Notes: generated by a model from the letters alone, not told the origin. 64,000 nucleotides of DNA from Pseudomonas sp. S04 (GCF_009834545.1 NZ_CP019427.1:2548001-2612000); one strand, 5' to 3'. Positions 44,577-53,545 are shown, numbered from the stretch's first letter. Made by a program: numbers and translations.

Positions 44577-44610
44577 AAACCCCGTAGATCAATGATCTAC
44601 GGGGTTTTTT
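44577..44610 (+). terminator. Rho-independent terminator of tRNA-Cys
   Basis: AACCCCGTAGATC pairs with GATCTACGGGGTT around a 3-base loop and is followed by a T-run. Confidence 0.9.
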
Positions 44611-44944
44611 ATTGCCCTCAGGAAAGTGAAGTGTTCCGCAATTTTTAATAGGTGTTCCGCAACTGCGAACGATGGGGGCACCTGTGATCAGAGTAATGCC
44701 AAGCCGCAATCGGCCAAAAGAGACGTTTAGGGACGGGACAATCACTCGAACCTCGCGATAGACACTCTGCAAATGACTTCGTATCCTCCTTGCAGTGCTC
44801 GTCCTTTTTTCCTTTGTCTATGCCACGTATTTAACTGCGGCCCCGACGGGCTCCGGGAATACGCATGGATAAGGAGCGTTATGCAATACAAGTGGCGTAA
44901 ACCATCCCATATTGTGGCCCACCTATTTATGTATAAGGATTTTC
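44611..44944. other. Gene-free stretch between the tRNA-Cys terminator and the DUF4365 gene
   Basis: I see no convincing gene here. A direct repeat GTGTTCCGCAA occurs at 44631-44641 and 44652-44662. Base composition falls from this point to about 48500, consistent with imported DNA. Confidence 0.5.
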
Positions 44945-45904
44945 ATGCCAAGAAAACAGAGGTCATTAAACCAAGTAAAGGAAGATATATCCGTTCGGGT
45001 TTTGCGAGAAAAGCTTCCAAAAGAGTGGGTTGTCCATAGCTATGGAGCTGACTACGGCATTGATTGTGTTGTTGAGCTTTTCGACTTTATCGATGAGGAC
45101 AAAAATATAGCTGAAACGCTCGGCGAAAATTTTTTCGTTCAGTTAAAGTCATCCGACTGCATTGAGTACGCTACGAGAAAGGCATATGGCCGAGGAAATG
45201 TTGCTAAAGGAACCCTCATCGAGGACAAAGACGACTGCGTTGAAATCCCAGTAGCAAAATTTCAGTTGGATATGTCCGACATCCTAACCATCCAGTCAAT
45301 TGGAATTGCAATCCCAGTTCTTCTGGTGCTAATTGACACAAACTCCGAAAGGGCTTTCTTTTTGTGCCTTAACGACTACATAGATAAAGTTCTTATCCCA
45401 GAAGACCCTAGCTATGCGTCAAAAGGATCAAAGACAATCTACATCCCAACTGCCAATGAAATATTAGATACAGAAGATGCGCTCGTGGCATTAAGAGCAT
45501 ATGGGAAGCGCTCAAAAATGTATGGCGCATTTGCTTTATTTAACTATCAATTAAAAGAAATTTTTCGGATGCAGGGCAAAACAACATCCCCACATTTCAT
45601 ACCACTTGCGCAAGCAACGGAAATGATTAAAACCTTCGTCGACATTTCACTACGGCAAGACATATGGACAGGTCATGAGTTCTGGAAGCCAGTTCTGTGG
45701 AGCCACAGTGAATTACTCGCACTCAAGGAAAAATTAAGCAGGGACGTAAAGCCTGAAGATCATGAACAGTTCTTAACTTACTGCTCGGATTATATTTGGC
45801 ATCGCTTAACGAATTTGTCCAACATGTATGAGGAGTTAGTCAGGGAGTGGTTCATGCCTACATATCTGGCCATGCTAACATCTTATCCCGCCAAAGAAAG
45901 TTAA
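44945..45904 (+). CDS. DUF4365-containing nuclease-like protein
   Basis: A 319-residue protein. Its N-terminal 120 residues look like DUF4365, a restriction-endonuclease-like fold. YGIDCVVELF (Asp40, Glu44) and FFVQLKSSD (Gln66, Lys68) fit a PD-(D/E)xK core of the D...QxK type. The rest is helical and unrecognised. The start at 44945 has AAGGA 5 bases upstream. Codon use and low GC differ from the Pseudomonas core genes. It lies between tRNA-Cys and a phage integrase, a usual place for phage-defence cargo. The role is inferred, not shown. Confidence 0.75.
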   Translation: MPRKQRSLNQVKEDISVRVLREKLPKEWVVHSYGADYGIDCVVELFDFIDEDKNIAETLGENFFVQLKSSDCIEYATRKAYGRGNVAKGTLIEDKDDCVEIPVAKFQLDMSDILTIQSIGIAIPVLLVLIDTNSERAFFLCLNDYIDKVLIPEDPSYASKGSKTIYIPTANEILDTEDALVALRAYGKRSKMYGAFALFNYQLKEIFRMQGKTTSPHFIPLAQATEMIKTFVDISLRQDIWTGHEFWKPVLWSHSELLALKEKLSRDVKPEDHEQFLTYCSDYIWHRLTNLSNMYEELVREWFMPTYLAMLTSYPAKES

Positions 45905-46244
45905 TAAATAAACAGCTAAAACATTAACAATGCGCTCAACTATTATTCACTTCGTTCTCTGCACAACCAAAAAAAGTCGTTCCTGCGGCGGCCGCTGAAC
46001 TCTCACCTTAGCGTCCACTTTGGATTGTGGCAGCTCTCACAGGCGTCAGCTTTCGGCCAGGAGCGGCCATTCGGAAACTTTTCAGAAAACAGGAGTTATT
46101 CTTTCACTCGCAGGCGCGATTGCTAGTTTACTGACTTCCATATATACCAATCGCTTTAGCACTTTTGTGTCACTCTCAGGGAGATGGATAGATTCTGATG
46201 ATCACTCTAGAACCTAATTTTCGACATCCAATTCATCGCGCTCA
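45905..46244. other. Gene-free stretch between two convergent cargo genes
   Basis: The genes at 44945-45904 and 46245-48431 point toward each other. A 65-codon frame at 46020-46217 has no ribosome site and no recognisable features, and I do not support it as a gene. Confidence 0.5.
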
Positions 46245-48431
46245 TCAAAAATCATCGTCATCTGGATTACTAAAATGCGGATCTCGACCGAGAAGAGCAT
46301 CCCGGAAACGGCGAATTGATGAAGCCAGCCATTCATTTTCAGGAAAACCTTCGTCTCTAAGGAGCCCACGAGTCATTCCTAGTACCGCATCCGCATCGAA
46401 CATCTGGTTAAGAGTGCCTCGATCAACAATCACGTTAGGAGGATTCAACAGGGCGGCGATTGTAGAGATTGCACTCATGCTATCTAGCTGTGCGGTCAGA
46501 GACTGCCTGAGTGCATCATCCCAGAAGCTGCAGTTGAGCATGCAATAAATCGCCTCAGTATCCGGAAGTTTTCGAATCGCGATGCCAGAAATTACGGCAG
46601 CGTAATAGCGAGGGAGTTCCAAATCTCGAAGTGCGATGGTCTCCTCGAGATCAAAAATTACCTCACCATGGTTTTGCCGACGATGTGACGTCAACCCGTG
46701 GGCAAAGAGGTGTTTTCTGAGTATCCAGGGAACGATGAGCAGATCTCCGTTCTCTTTCAACGACTGCACAATAGCTTTGACCCGCACTTTGGCGTTTGGC
46801 GTGGTTTGTGCAAACTTCCACAGTATCGCGCCTGCATCATCGACGACGCTGCCTGTATTCTCCTCACCTAAAATCCAGTCGTGCTCACGAACCAATAAGC
46901 GTGAAATCGCAATCCAAAAAATCTTGTCTCCAGAGCTTGATAAAGTCGGCAGAATATCGCCGATACGGTCGACAATCTGATCAAGCTGCCCAGAATTTAG
47001 CAGCGTTCCCAAGGCACTTAGCGTCTCGTCGACGCTTTGAAGTGTCCATACTTTTTCAATGTCGGCCCTGGACATCATGCCGGGCGGATTACCTAAGTAG
47101 AGCAGCCTAATCAGGTTTCTGCGCTTTGTGATCCTGTCATCGTCATCAACCGCTGTAGAAACCGCTCGATCGCCACCGAATCGAGGAAACAATAACCCAA
47201 GCATATCTGCGTGGTTTTCATCTATGGTGCCAAGCACATCGTTTAGCGTTTCAGCGGCATCGTTATTAGCCCTCCACTGTTGCTGTCTGAGCATTTCTGA
47301 AATACCTGGATCATCCACAAGCCTCTGAACGCTGTCCGCAATAAGCTGGCGAATACTAGGTGCTTTGGTGACTAACCAGCTGTATGCGAGGACATCATAT
47401 GGACAGACTTCGCCATGGACGATTTCCTCCAGTACTGAATATGCGCCAATCAATCGCTTAATTTCTCGTGGTGTACGCACCACGCGAAGTAACTGTTCAT
47501 AGATTTCAGTTTGATGCGGACGATCTGCTGTCGGCAACTCAACTCGGTTGTATTGCATAGCATTGTGTAGGAGTGCCTTTGCGTCGCCTTCGAGCAGTGG
47601 CCTCAGAGGGATAGGAAACTGGATGATTTTTTCTAGGTAGCTTTCTCCAGTTTTTCGCCGTTCCTCAGAACTGCTGCCTCTTCCCAAAGCTTGAGCTACG
47701 CGATCCGGATCGTAGGCTACTAAGTAGGAGATGCCCCTGATGTCCCCTACCGCTTTGACGAGTTGTGCGACCGCACGCACCTCGTCATCCTCAACTCTAT
47801 CAAGTTCATCAATCAGTACAACAACGGCGACATTGACTTCGGCAAGCTTGCTCTCAAGAGCCTTGCGCTCTTGCATCGCAGTCAGATCCTTGGATTTGAT
47901 CAACATGCCAACGCCTTTTACTAGCCACTTTTTCCAGAATACCGTGGCTGCCCCGCTCCCAATCAGAATATCGATGGCCGACGCACTCGTCGCTCCGACA
48001 AATTCTATCGACGCCTTATAACGCTCAAAGTGTCCCCGTAGACTTCGAACTTTCTCACTTGAGCTTTGGCCGAGTGCTTCTCGCAAGCTGTTGAAGTACG
48101 CTTGCACTAGCTCATCGCGGCCTTTAAACAGCCATGGGTTCAAAGTTGCTACGACAACATGCTCCATGACGTTAAGTTCTTCACCAAGCAAGTTAAGGAC
48201 ACTAGATTTGCCTAGCCCCCATTCACCCGTTAGCCCCACAACAAATCCAGTCGCTTTGCGTGACGAGACGGTACCGTCTTCGTTGTGTTCGGTATGGACA
48301 AGCGTTTTTACAAGGCTCGCAATGAATGGGCCTCGCTCCAAAGCGTCGGCTTCGGAGTTTTCAATCGCTCGGTCTTGTCTTGCTAGAAAATGAATGTTTT
48401 CCACGCCCAAGATTATCTTCCCTTTTTCCAA
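46245..48431 (-). CDS. KAP-family P-loop NTPase
   Basis: A 728-residue STAND/KAP-type NTPase. Walker A GEWGLGKSS lies at about 69-77, the KAP hallmark NPW near 98-100, and Walker B VVLIDELDRV at about 204-213. A hydrophobic insert at about 143-178 could be membrane-associated, as in many KAP proteins. The last 350 residues are helical and unrecognised. Known KAP relatives include the F-plasmid phage-exclusion protein PifA. Low-GC codon use marks it as imported. It is probably accessory or phage-defence cargo (inference). Confidence 0.8.
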   Translation of the reverse strand: MEKGKIILGVENIHFLARQDRAIENSEADALERGPFIASLVKTLVHTEHNEDGTVSSRKATGFVVGLTGEWGLGKSSVLNLLGEELNVMEHVVVATLNPWLFKGRDELVQAYFNSLREALGQSSSEKVRSLRGHFERYKASIEFVGATSASAIDILIGSGAATVFWKKWLVKGVGMLIKSKDLTAMQERKALESKLAEVNVAVVVLIDELDRVEDDEVRAVAQLVKAVGDIRGISYLVAYDPDRVAQALGRGSSSEERRKTGESYLEKIIQFPIPLRPLLEGDAKALLHNAMQYNRVELPTADRPHQTEIYEQLLRVVRTPREIKRLIGAYSVLEEIVHGEVCPYDVLAYSWLVTKAPSIRQLIADSVQRLVDDPGISEMLRQQQWRANNDAAETLNDVLGTIDENHADMLGLLFPRFGGDRAVSTAVDDDDRITKRRNLIRLLYLGNPPGMMSRADIEKVWTLQSVDETLSALGTLLNSGQLDQIVDRIGDILPTLSSSGDKIFWIAISRLLVREHDWILGEENTGSVVDDAGAILWKFAQTTPNAKVRVKAIVQSLKENGDLLIVPWILRKHLFAHGLTSHRRQNHGEVIFDLEETIALRDLELPRYYAAVISGIAIRKLPDTEAIYCMLNCSFWDDALRQSLTAQLDSMSAISTIAALLNPPNVIVDRGTLNQMFDADAVLGMTRGLLRDEGFPENEWLASSIRRFRDALLGRDPHFSNPDDDDF

Positions 48432-48638
48432 CGGTTCAATTTTTTAGATGCTGGATGATGTCGACAAAAAATGGTAGGCGAAAGCCTTAATAAACCCCAT
48501 ATCCATGTGAATTGCCCCTGATAGTGTAGACGCTCGATGACGTTTTCTGGCCGACTTCAGCCTCTGGCCAACGGTAGCTTTGGGTCGATTTGTCCTTTCA
48601 GAGATAACCTACTGGTAGCGATCCATCGCGCCCATTAG

Positions 48639-49706
48639 TTATTTTGTGGGTCGCACAATTTCACCAACACGGCGATAAACCTTTTTCGTCATCTCCTGCG
48701 TTGAGTGGCCAAGCAGACGGCTAGCATGACTAATGTCGTCAATTTCGCTCGCAGCTTTTGGTCGGATGTCGCGGAATTGGAACTGGCGGATCGCGGCGGC
48801 AAGCGTTGCATCACCTTCGGCCGCGGCCTTCGCGGCTGCTTTTTCTCGGGCTTCATCCCACCGATTTCTCAGCATTGCGTAACTCATTCGCAGGCCCGCC
48901 TGGTTGGTGATCAGGCTTGAACTTCTAATGCCGGCCATGGCTTTGCGTTCGAGCAGGGCATCGAGGAAGGTGCTGAGTCCTGATGCGTCTAAGCCGTCGT
49001 GTAGGCGGATGCGCAGGCGTTTCTCAGTCTTGCCCTGGCCTACCATCAGGAACCCGTTGTTCAAGTCGGCAGTTGATGCTTTGAGCACATCGGCGGCGCG
49101 CTGGCCCGTCAGATAAGCCAGATCCATTGCGTCCTTGAGCTCGGGCGGTGCCTCTGCGTACACCGCGTCCCAAACGATTTGGCCTGCATAGAAGTCGCGG
49201 GGTGTCTCTTTGTTCCTGCGCAACCGGGCGCAAGGGTTTGCCTTTTCAGTGAGCCCCCATTCACGGGCAAATGTGAATATGGTCGAGAGGAGGGCGATCT
49301 CGCGGTTAGCACGCACCTTTGCCGTTCGTGCGTCGCGATACTGGGCGATCACCTGCGGGGTAAGGGCTTCGACGGGGGCTGATTCGAAGGCGTTGCGTAG
49401 CTGCTTCAAACCTTTGAGGTAGTCCTTTTGGGTGCCGGACTTCAACCCTGGGATGACTTTCTCTTCGTAGTCGTCGAATAGCCTGCCCATCAGGTGAGCA
49501 GGCTTAGGCGTGGCTTTCCGATCCAGGCGCGCCCATTCAACTTTAGCCTCATCGAGGTCGCCGCCGAGAGGGATCTCCACTCGGTTACCGTCGGCATCCC
49601 TGCCGTTGTAGTAATAACCCACCCAGATGCTCCCATTCTTTCTCTTCCGTATGCGCCGAATCATTCGTGGTGGAAGATCTCGGTTTACTGCTTTCTTCTG
49701 GCGCAT
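48639..49706 (-). CDS. int: Phage tyrosine integrase
   Basis: A 355-residue tyrosine recombinase. An N-terminal arm-type binding region (basic, with GSIWVGYYYNGRDADG) is followed by a core-binding domain and the catalytic domain. The active-site residues are Arg in YLTGQRAADVL, an R-D-I-R variant of the usual H-x-x-R, His in LLGHST, and Tyr in KKVYRRVGEI. It lies 3 bp from the DUF4224 gene and ends the leftward early operon. Confidence 0.93.
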   Translation of the reverse strand: MRQKKAVNRDLPPRMIRRIRKRKNGSIWVGYYYNGRDADGNRVEIPLGGDLDEAKVEWARLDRKATPKPAHLMGRLFDDYEEKVIPGLKSGTQKDYLKGLKQLRNAFESAPVEALTPQVIAQYRDARTAKVRANREIALLSTIFTFAREWGLTEKANPCARLRRNKETPRDFYAGQIVWDAVYAEAPPELKDAMDLAYLTGQRAADVLKASTADLNNGFLMVGQGKTEKRLRIRLHDGLDASGLSTFLDALLERKAMAGIRSSSLITNQAGLRMSYAMLRNRWDEAREKAAAKAAAEGDATLAAAIRQFQFRDIRPKAASEIDDISHASRLLGHSTQEMTKKVYRRVGEIVRPTK

Positions 49707-49708
49707 TG

Positions 49709-49975
49709 TTAGCCTACGCGGGAGAGATCTAGGGACCAGATTTCAGCGACGGCATTGGTTGCTGAGGGTTTCAAACCGGCGAGTTTCAGGCGGGCATACA
49801 CGCGGCCTACGACGGGGCGTTGTGCCGCGGTGAGTACGTGCTCCCATGCATTACGTTGCAGCCATTGACGTTGGCAAGAGGGAATTTTGTATCCGGTGAT
49901 AGCGGCCAACTCATCTTCTGTGAGTGTTTCACTTGCTAGCTGGGAAAGGCTTTTTCTAGTGTCAAATACAGTCAT
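49709..49975 (-). CDS. DUF4224-type small protein, probable excisionase-like partner of the integrase
   Basis: An 88-residue protein with LTEDELAAITGYKIPSCQRQWL, the pattern of the DUF4224 family that is often found directly upstream of phage integrase genes. It contains a probable winged-helix DNA-binding part. A role in excision or integrase control is inferred from position. Confidence 0.7.
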   Translation of the reverse strand: MTVFDTRKSLSQLASETLTEDELAAITGYKIPSCQRQWLQRNAWEHVLTAAQRPVVGRVYARLKLAGLKPSATNAVAEIWSLDLSRVG

Positions 49976-50134
49976 ATGCTATGTGCCTCAGTTGAGTCCG
50001 CTGCCGTGATTCGGTGAGAGGCTGCGGCCTTCGATATTGCCCAAATTTCCGGTAAAGGAACGTCCGTTACTCAGATGTTGTGCCTTATCGGTTATCTGTT
50101 GTATGCCCCTGATCGGCAGGGGCTACCGTTTGAA

Positions 50135-50377
50135 TCAGGCCGCTTTCTTCGTCGCCAGGGCATCGAGGTACTCGGCCAGATCGTGTAGATAAACCACTGG
50201 CTTAGCGCGCGCCGAACAGTGCAAGCGCTTCACCTCCAGGGCGATTCGACCAGCCTTGATTTCGCTCAGCAGGTATCGGTCTGTGCGGATGTGCGTGAAA
50301 TATTGCTCACGCACTGCAGTCAAGGTGGGGCAGGGCGTTGCGAACTGGCGCCGTAGTTGGTCGAGTGTGTGACTCAT
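50135..50377 (-). CDS. PrtN-family (pyocin activator-like) protein
   Basis: An 80-residue protein. YFTHIRTDRYLLSEIKAGRIALEVKRL and VVYLHDLAEYLDALA match the layout of PrtN, the pyocin gene activator of Pseudomonas aeruginosa. Such proteins are common in Pseudomonas prophages, where they may act as regulators of late or host genes. It overlaps the previous gene by 4 bases. Confidence 0.7.
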   Translation of the reverse strand: MSHTLDQLRRQFATPCPTLTAVREQYFTHIRTDRYLLSEIKAGRIALEVKRLHCSARAKPVVYLHDLAEYLDALATKKAA

Positions 50378-50748
50378 GCTACTTCCTCCCCGTGCCCCTC
50401 CAATGGGGGCAGCAACTTCATGCGGATCAGCTCAGCAAGGCCGTCTTTGCTTTTACCCATGGCTGCTGCACAGACGTGACCCTCTCGGTCAGCTACAACG
50501 GCGCCGTAGGGGTATTCCGGCGATTTGGTTGGGGTGACGTAGGCGATGTGGCCTTCACCAATGACCGCATCGACGCAGCGGAACACCTCGGCCAGTTCAG
50601 CGCTGACCGCTGGTAACGCCTCGAGCAACTGGACCGCTTCGGCGGATGCGCCAATCAGCGTGGCGCGACTGATGACGGTTGGATGATTGAGAAACATCGG
50701 AACCAGCTTCAGTGCGCCGATGGCTTGGGTGATAGCGTTCTGGCTCAT
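50374..50748 (-). CDS. Hypothetical phage early protein
   Basis: A 124-residue protein, not recognised. It starts at an ATG overlapping the stop of the upstream gene by 4 bases (start chosen for this coupling; a longer frame to 50799 exists). Mostly helical, with Ala/Leu-rich first half. Confidence 0.65.
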   Translation of the reverse strand: MSQNAITQAIGALKLVPMFLNHPTVISRATLIGASAEAVQLLEALPAVSAELAEVFRCVDAVIGEGHIAYVTPTKSPEYPYGAVVADREGHVCAAAMGKSKDGLAELIRMKLLPPLEGHGEEVA

Positions 50749-51020
50749 GCTGCGGCTTCCTTGTGCGTGACAGTGATGTTCAGTTTTTTTGCGATCCACT
50801 TGACGCCTTCTTCCTTCACCATCACTACGACGTAGTGCCGATAGCGATTGGTTTTTCCGATCTGGACGCTGCGCGGATCCGAGAACAGGTAGCCCCGGTC
50901 GCGGTGATGGCTGGCCAGGTCCCCGTCATTGGTTAGGATGCGCAGTTCCCGCAACCTGGTGCGGAAGGCGCGGGGCTTGAGGCCGAGCACGGCGGCCGTT
51001 TGATCCAAGGTGCGGTTCAT
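50745..51020 (-). CDS. KilAC-like phage antirepressor domain protein
   Basis: A 91-residue protein starting MNRTLDQTAAVLGLKPRAFRTRLRELRIL and containing YRHYVVVMVKEEGVKWIAKKL. This is the pattern of the phage antirepressor C-terminal (KilAC) DNA-binding domain, without the BRO/AntA N-terminal part. It probably modulates the repressor switch. Confidence 0.7.
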   Translation of the reverse strand: MNRTLDQTAAVLGLKPRAFRTRLRELRILTNDGDLASHHRDRGYLFSDPRSVQIGKTNRYRHYVVVMVKEEGVKWIAKKLNITVTHKEAAA

Positions 51021-51030
51021 GGCGCTGTCC

Positions 51031-51405
51031 TCAGGCTGCGAGCAGTTCTCGAACGTTGTTCAGCAGTGCTTCCGACTCGGCCAGCATTTGCTGAATTTGT
51101 GCCGTGCGAGTGGGTTGTTCTGGCGGCGGCGCCGGCTCTGCCGACTCAATGCGACCGTTCGCAATGTCCTGGATGAAATCCCGGAGGTGCAGGTGATTGG
51201 CCCGATCTGAGCGCTTGAGGGTCAGTTCGCCTGTGTGGCCCCCAAAGTCCACGCTGATGACCGCGCTGTCGTCGGTGAGCTCTACTTCAAAGCTCGCATG
51301 GATGGTTTGCTCTGGCCGTAGAAGAGGGCAAACGGCGGTTCCTCCTGCCTGAAGCATCTGATGCAGCAACTCTTGTTTTGCGAGCGGGATACGGTAGTTG
51401 TTCAT
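51031..51405 (-). CDS. Hypothetical phage early protein
   Basis: A 124-residue protein, not recognised. The middle looks like beta strands (SFEVELTDDSAVISVDFGGH). The C-terminus has a Pro-rich stretch and a helix (IQQMLAESEALLNNVRELL). The start overlaps the upstream gene by 4 bases. Confidence 0.6.
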   Translation of the reverse strand: MNNYRIPLAKQELLHQMLQAGGTAVCPLLRPEQTIHASFEVELTDDSAVISVDFGGHTGELTLKRSDRANHLHLRDFIQDIANGRIESAEPAPPPEQPTRTAQIQQMLAESEALLNNVRELLAA

Positions 51406-51602
51406 GCTGCGTCACCTCCCCAAGGGCCGGATTCGCCGGTGGCGAAAGGGCGAGCACGAAGGGTGGCGGCAAGGCGACCGATGTTGATGATCACCAACAG
51501 GCCGGTACGTTTTTGAATGGTTTCTACGGCAGCGGGGTTAGTGCTGGCTGCCGGATGTAAGTAAACCGGGCAGCGGGTGTTGCTGTGATGCGTGGTTTGC
51601 AT
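51402..51602 (-). CDS. Hypothetical small phage protein
   Basis: A 66-residue protein, not recognised. It would be the first gene of the leftward early operon, directly after the operator at 51651-51669. The 4-base overlap with the next gene supports translation. Confidence 0.5.
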   Translation of the reverse strand: MQTTHHSNTRCPVYLHPAASTNPAAVETIQKRTGLLVIINIGRLAATLRARPFATGESGPWGGDAA

Positions 51603-51650
51603 GGCTCGTACTCTTTGGTGAGAGGTGTACGGCGCAAACGATACAAATGC

Positions 51651-51669
51651 GTATTGATCCAGTCAATAC
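51651..51669. promoter_or_regulatory. Phage repressor operator (left)
   Basis: GTATTGATCCAGTCAATAC has 7-bp inverted half-sites around 5 bases. It matches the operator at 52455-52473 in both half-sites and length. It lies about 50 bp in front of the leftward early operon. Confidence 0.7.
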
Positions 51670-51739
51670 TCATTTGAATTGATTTTGTGGTCAAGCATAA
51701 AAAAGCCCGCGATGAGCGGGCTTCCTTCATGTCGCAGCT

Positions 51740-52417
51740 TCAGAAGATTTCAAGCTTGGAGAATACAACCCCGCAAATGATCGCGTCGTTTTCTAACTCG
51801 ATGATTGGCTCCGGCCAGGCCGGATTCAAGGGTTTCAAGAACCTACGATTTCCCTCCATGACTAATTGCTTGAACGTTGCTTCTTGGCTGTTGACCAATT
51901 TGGCTATTACCAATGAGCCATTTTCGGCGTCCTTGGCTGGATCTACAAAGATGATATCGCCATCTCGAAAAGAGCGACGTTCGTGTTGGTTGAACATGGA
52001 CAGACCACGAACCCTAAGTGCGTAGGTCTGACGGCTATGGGATGCAGCACACGGCAGCCAAATCTCGGCATCATCAAGCGTGCGCACATCTTCAATCTCG
52101 CACCAAGCTCCTGCTTGTACCCATGAAATCAATGGGACATATCCTTTAATTGCCGGCCCGGGTTCGACGTTTGACTCTGCAGATGGGTGGTGGATTTGGC
52201 TTGGATTGGGGTCCTTGTGTTCGCCTCCGTTCCAAAGCCAGTTGCTACTGACCTTAAGAGCCTTCGCAATTTTTTCAACGTTGTCGTGACGAGGGCTGGA
52301 AACCGCATTCGTCACGATCCTGTGAATGGTGGGCTGGGGTACGCCGGAGCGACGGCCTAGTTCCCCTTCGGATAAGTCTAGTTCCACCATGCGTTGAGCG
52401 ATGCGGTCCCCAATCAC
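51740..52417 (-). CDS. CI-like phage repressor with S24 self-cleavage domain
   Basis: A 225-residue LexA/CI-type repressor. The N-terminal helix-turn-helix contains LSEGELGRRSGVPQPTIHRIV. The S24 peptidase domain has the catalytic Ser in RVRGLSMFN and the Lys in QEATFKQLV, with DGDIIFVDP between. It should be cleaved when RecA is activated by DNA damage. The start is placed at GTG 52417 (RBS-like AGAAGAAA); the longer frame to 52531 would run through the operator and into the cro-like gene. Confidence 0.85.
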   Translation of the reverse strand: MIGDRIAQRMVELDLSEGELGRRSGVPQPTIHRIVTNAVSSPRHDNVEKIAKALKVSSNWLWNGGEHKDPNPSQIHHPSAESNVEPGPAIKGYVPLISWVQAGAWCEIEDVRTLDDAEIWLPCAASHSRQTYALRVRGLSMFNQHERRSFRDGDIIFVDPAKDAENGSLVIAKLVNSQEATFKQLVMEGNRRFLKPLNPAWPEPIIELENDAIICGVVFSKLEIF

Positions 52418-52454
52418 TTTTCTTCTGCCTTGATTCAAAAACGTATCGGAGATT

Positions 52455-52485
52455 GTATTGAATCGTTCAATACGTTTGTGTATTG
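52455..52485. promoter_or_regulatory. Phage repressor/Cro operator region (right)
   Basis: GTATTGAATCGTTCAATAC (52455-52473) is a perfect inverted repeat between the divergent repressor and cro-like genes. A further half-site GTATTG at 52480-52485 and the preceding CAATAC form an overlapping second site. Confidence 0.75.
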
Positions 52486-52519
52486 TTGCGGCCAATGCGA
52501 AAGCGCATCGGTGAACAAT

Positions 52520-52717
52520 ATGACTATCCAAGAAATGCTTGCGGTGCTTCTGCGGTCTGGCTTGTCCCAGCGCGTGATCGCCGAGCGTGTTGGTACAACA
52601 CAGCCAACTATCAATCGTGCCGCTAAAGGTGCTGACGTTCGCTATGTGACGGGGAAGGCCATTGAGCGCCTATACACCGAAGAACAAGAAACCGCAGGCT
52701 TGAAGTCGGCGGCTTAA
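52520..52717 (+). CDS. Cro-like small DNA-binding protein
   Basis: A 65-residue protein made almost only of a helix-turn-helix (MLAVLLRSGLSQRVIAERVGTTQPTINRAA). It is divergent from the CI-like gene over the shared operator, the usual Cro position. The ATG at 52520 is preferred; a GTG at 52511 is in frame. Confidence 0.8.
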   Translation: MTIQEMLAVLLRSGLSQRVIAERVGTTQPTINRAAKGADVRYVTGKAIERLYTEEQETAGLKSAA

Positions 52718-52857
52718 AAAGGGTGCCGGGCTGGGGCCTCTCACCAAAGATCCCCCAGCCCAGCTACGACGATACACAGCACATGCACATCGGTCGTGGT
52801 CGTAGGATAGGGTTTGCCCTGGTCTATGGCTACACCGTAAACGGGGTATTTACGGTT

Positions 52858-53346
52858 ATGAGTCGCATCAATCAATCACCGGCCTCTGCGCCGGTTCTTT
52901 CCCTTCGCAAGGCAATCTACCGGGCAGCCCATGACTACAAAGGTGGTGTGACTGCCTTGGCGCTCGACATGGTCATGGATTACGACGGTCTGCAAAAGAA
53001 GGTCAAACACGACTTTGAACAACGCTGGCTGGATCCTGACGAGTTAGAGGAACTGATCCGCCTGACGGCAAATCCTTTGCTGCTGGACGCGCTTGTTCGG
53101 CCTGCCGGGATGGTCTGGTACAAGCCCGTAGCAGCTGCACCGACAAAAGATGCATTGCTCGCGGTCAGCAAGGTGCTGCACGAAACAGGTCTGTTTGTTT
53201 CCAGCATGCATGAAGGTGCAGCCGACAACATCTGGGAGCTGTCCGAAGTCCAGTTGCTGGAAAAACATGGTGCAGACGTGATCCGTGCCGTGCTGGGCAT
53301 CATGGCTGGTGCCCGTCTGGCAATGGAGGACCGTCTCCATGGCTGA
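52858..53346 (+). CDS. Phage regulatory CII-family (CP76-like) protein
   Basis: A 162-residue protein with YKGGVTALALDMVMDYDGLQKKVK and LDPDELEELIRLTANPLLLDALVRPAGMVW, the layout of the phage regulatory CII family (PF06892). It is likely a transcription factor of the early rightward operon. The start at 52858 gives the usual family N-terminus; the frame is open further upstream. Confidence 0.8.
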   Translation: MSRINQSPASAPVLSLRKAIYRAAHDYKGGVTALALDMVMDYDGLQKKVKHDFEQRWLDPDELEELIRLTANPLLLDALVRPAGMVWYKPVAAAPTKDALLAVSKVLHETGLFVSSMHEGAADNIWELSEVQLLEKHGADVIRAVLGIMAGARLAMEDRLHG

Positions 53347-53545
53347 TGATATCGACCGCGCTAACGACCAGGCGCAATACCTGCTCGACATGGCCATCCA
53401 TCGGAGTCGGCAGGTGCCGACGAATCGAGTTAGTGCGCAGTTCTGTGATGATTGTGATGAGCCCATCCCGTTGCTTCGCCAGCAGACCATTGCAGGTTGC
53501 GAAACCTGTGTCAGCTGCCAGGAGTTGCGGGAGCGGCGCAGATGA
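53339..53545 (+). CDS. TraR/DksA-type C4 zinc-finger protein
   Basis: A 68-residue protein with a C4 zinc finger FCDDCDEPIP...CETCVSCQE, as in TraR/DksA-like phage proteins that bind RNA polymerase. It overlaps the gene before by 8 bases and the primase gene by 4. Confidence 0.85.
   Translation: MADDIDRANDQAQYLLDMAIHRSRQVPTNRVSAQFCDDCDEPIPLLRQQTIAGCETCVSCQELRERRR

Noticed and set aside
46020..46217. Small 65-codon gene with one hydrophobic segment
   Set aside because: No ribosome site, no family resemblance, and it lies in the gap between two convergent genes.
48432..48638. Prophage attachment site as a copy of the tRNA-Cys 3' end
   Set aside because: I compared the tRNA 3' end with the gap next to the integrase and found no convincing duplicate. 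The true att core may be elsewhere, or the other copy may be outside the window.
52418..52531. Longer N-terminus of the CI-like repressor
   Set aside because: It would cover the operator palindrome and overlap the divergent cro-like gene. The GTG at 52417 gives the normal repressor start.
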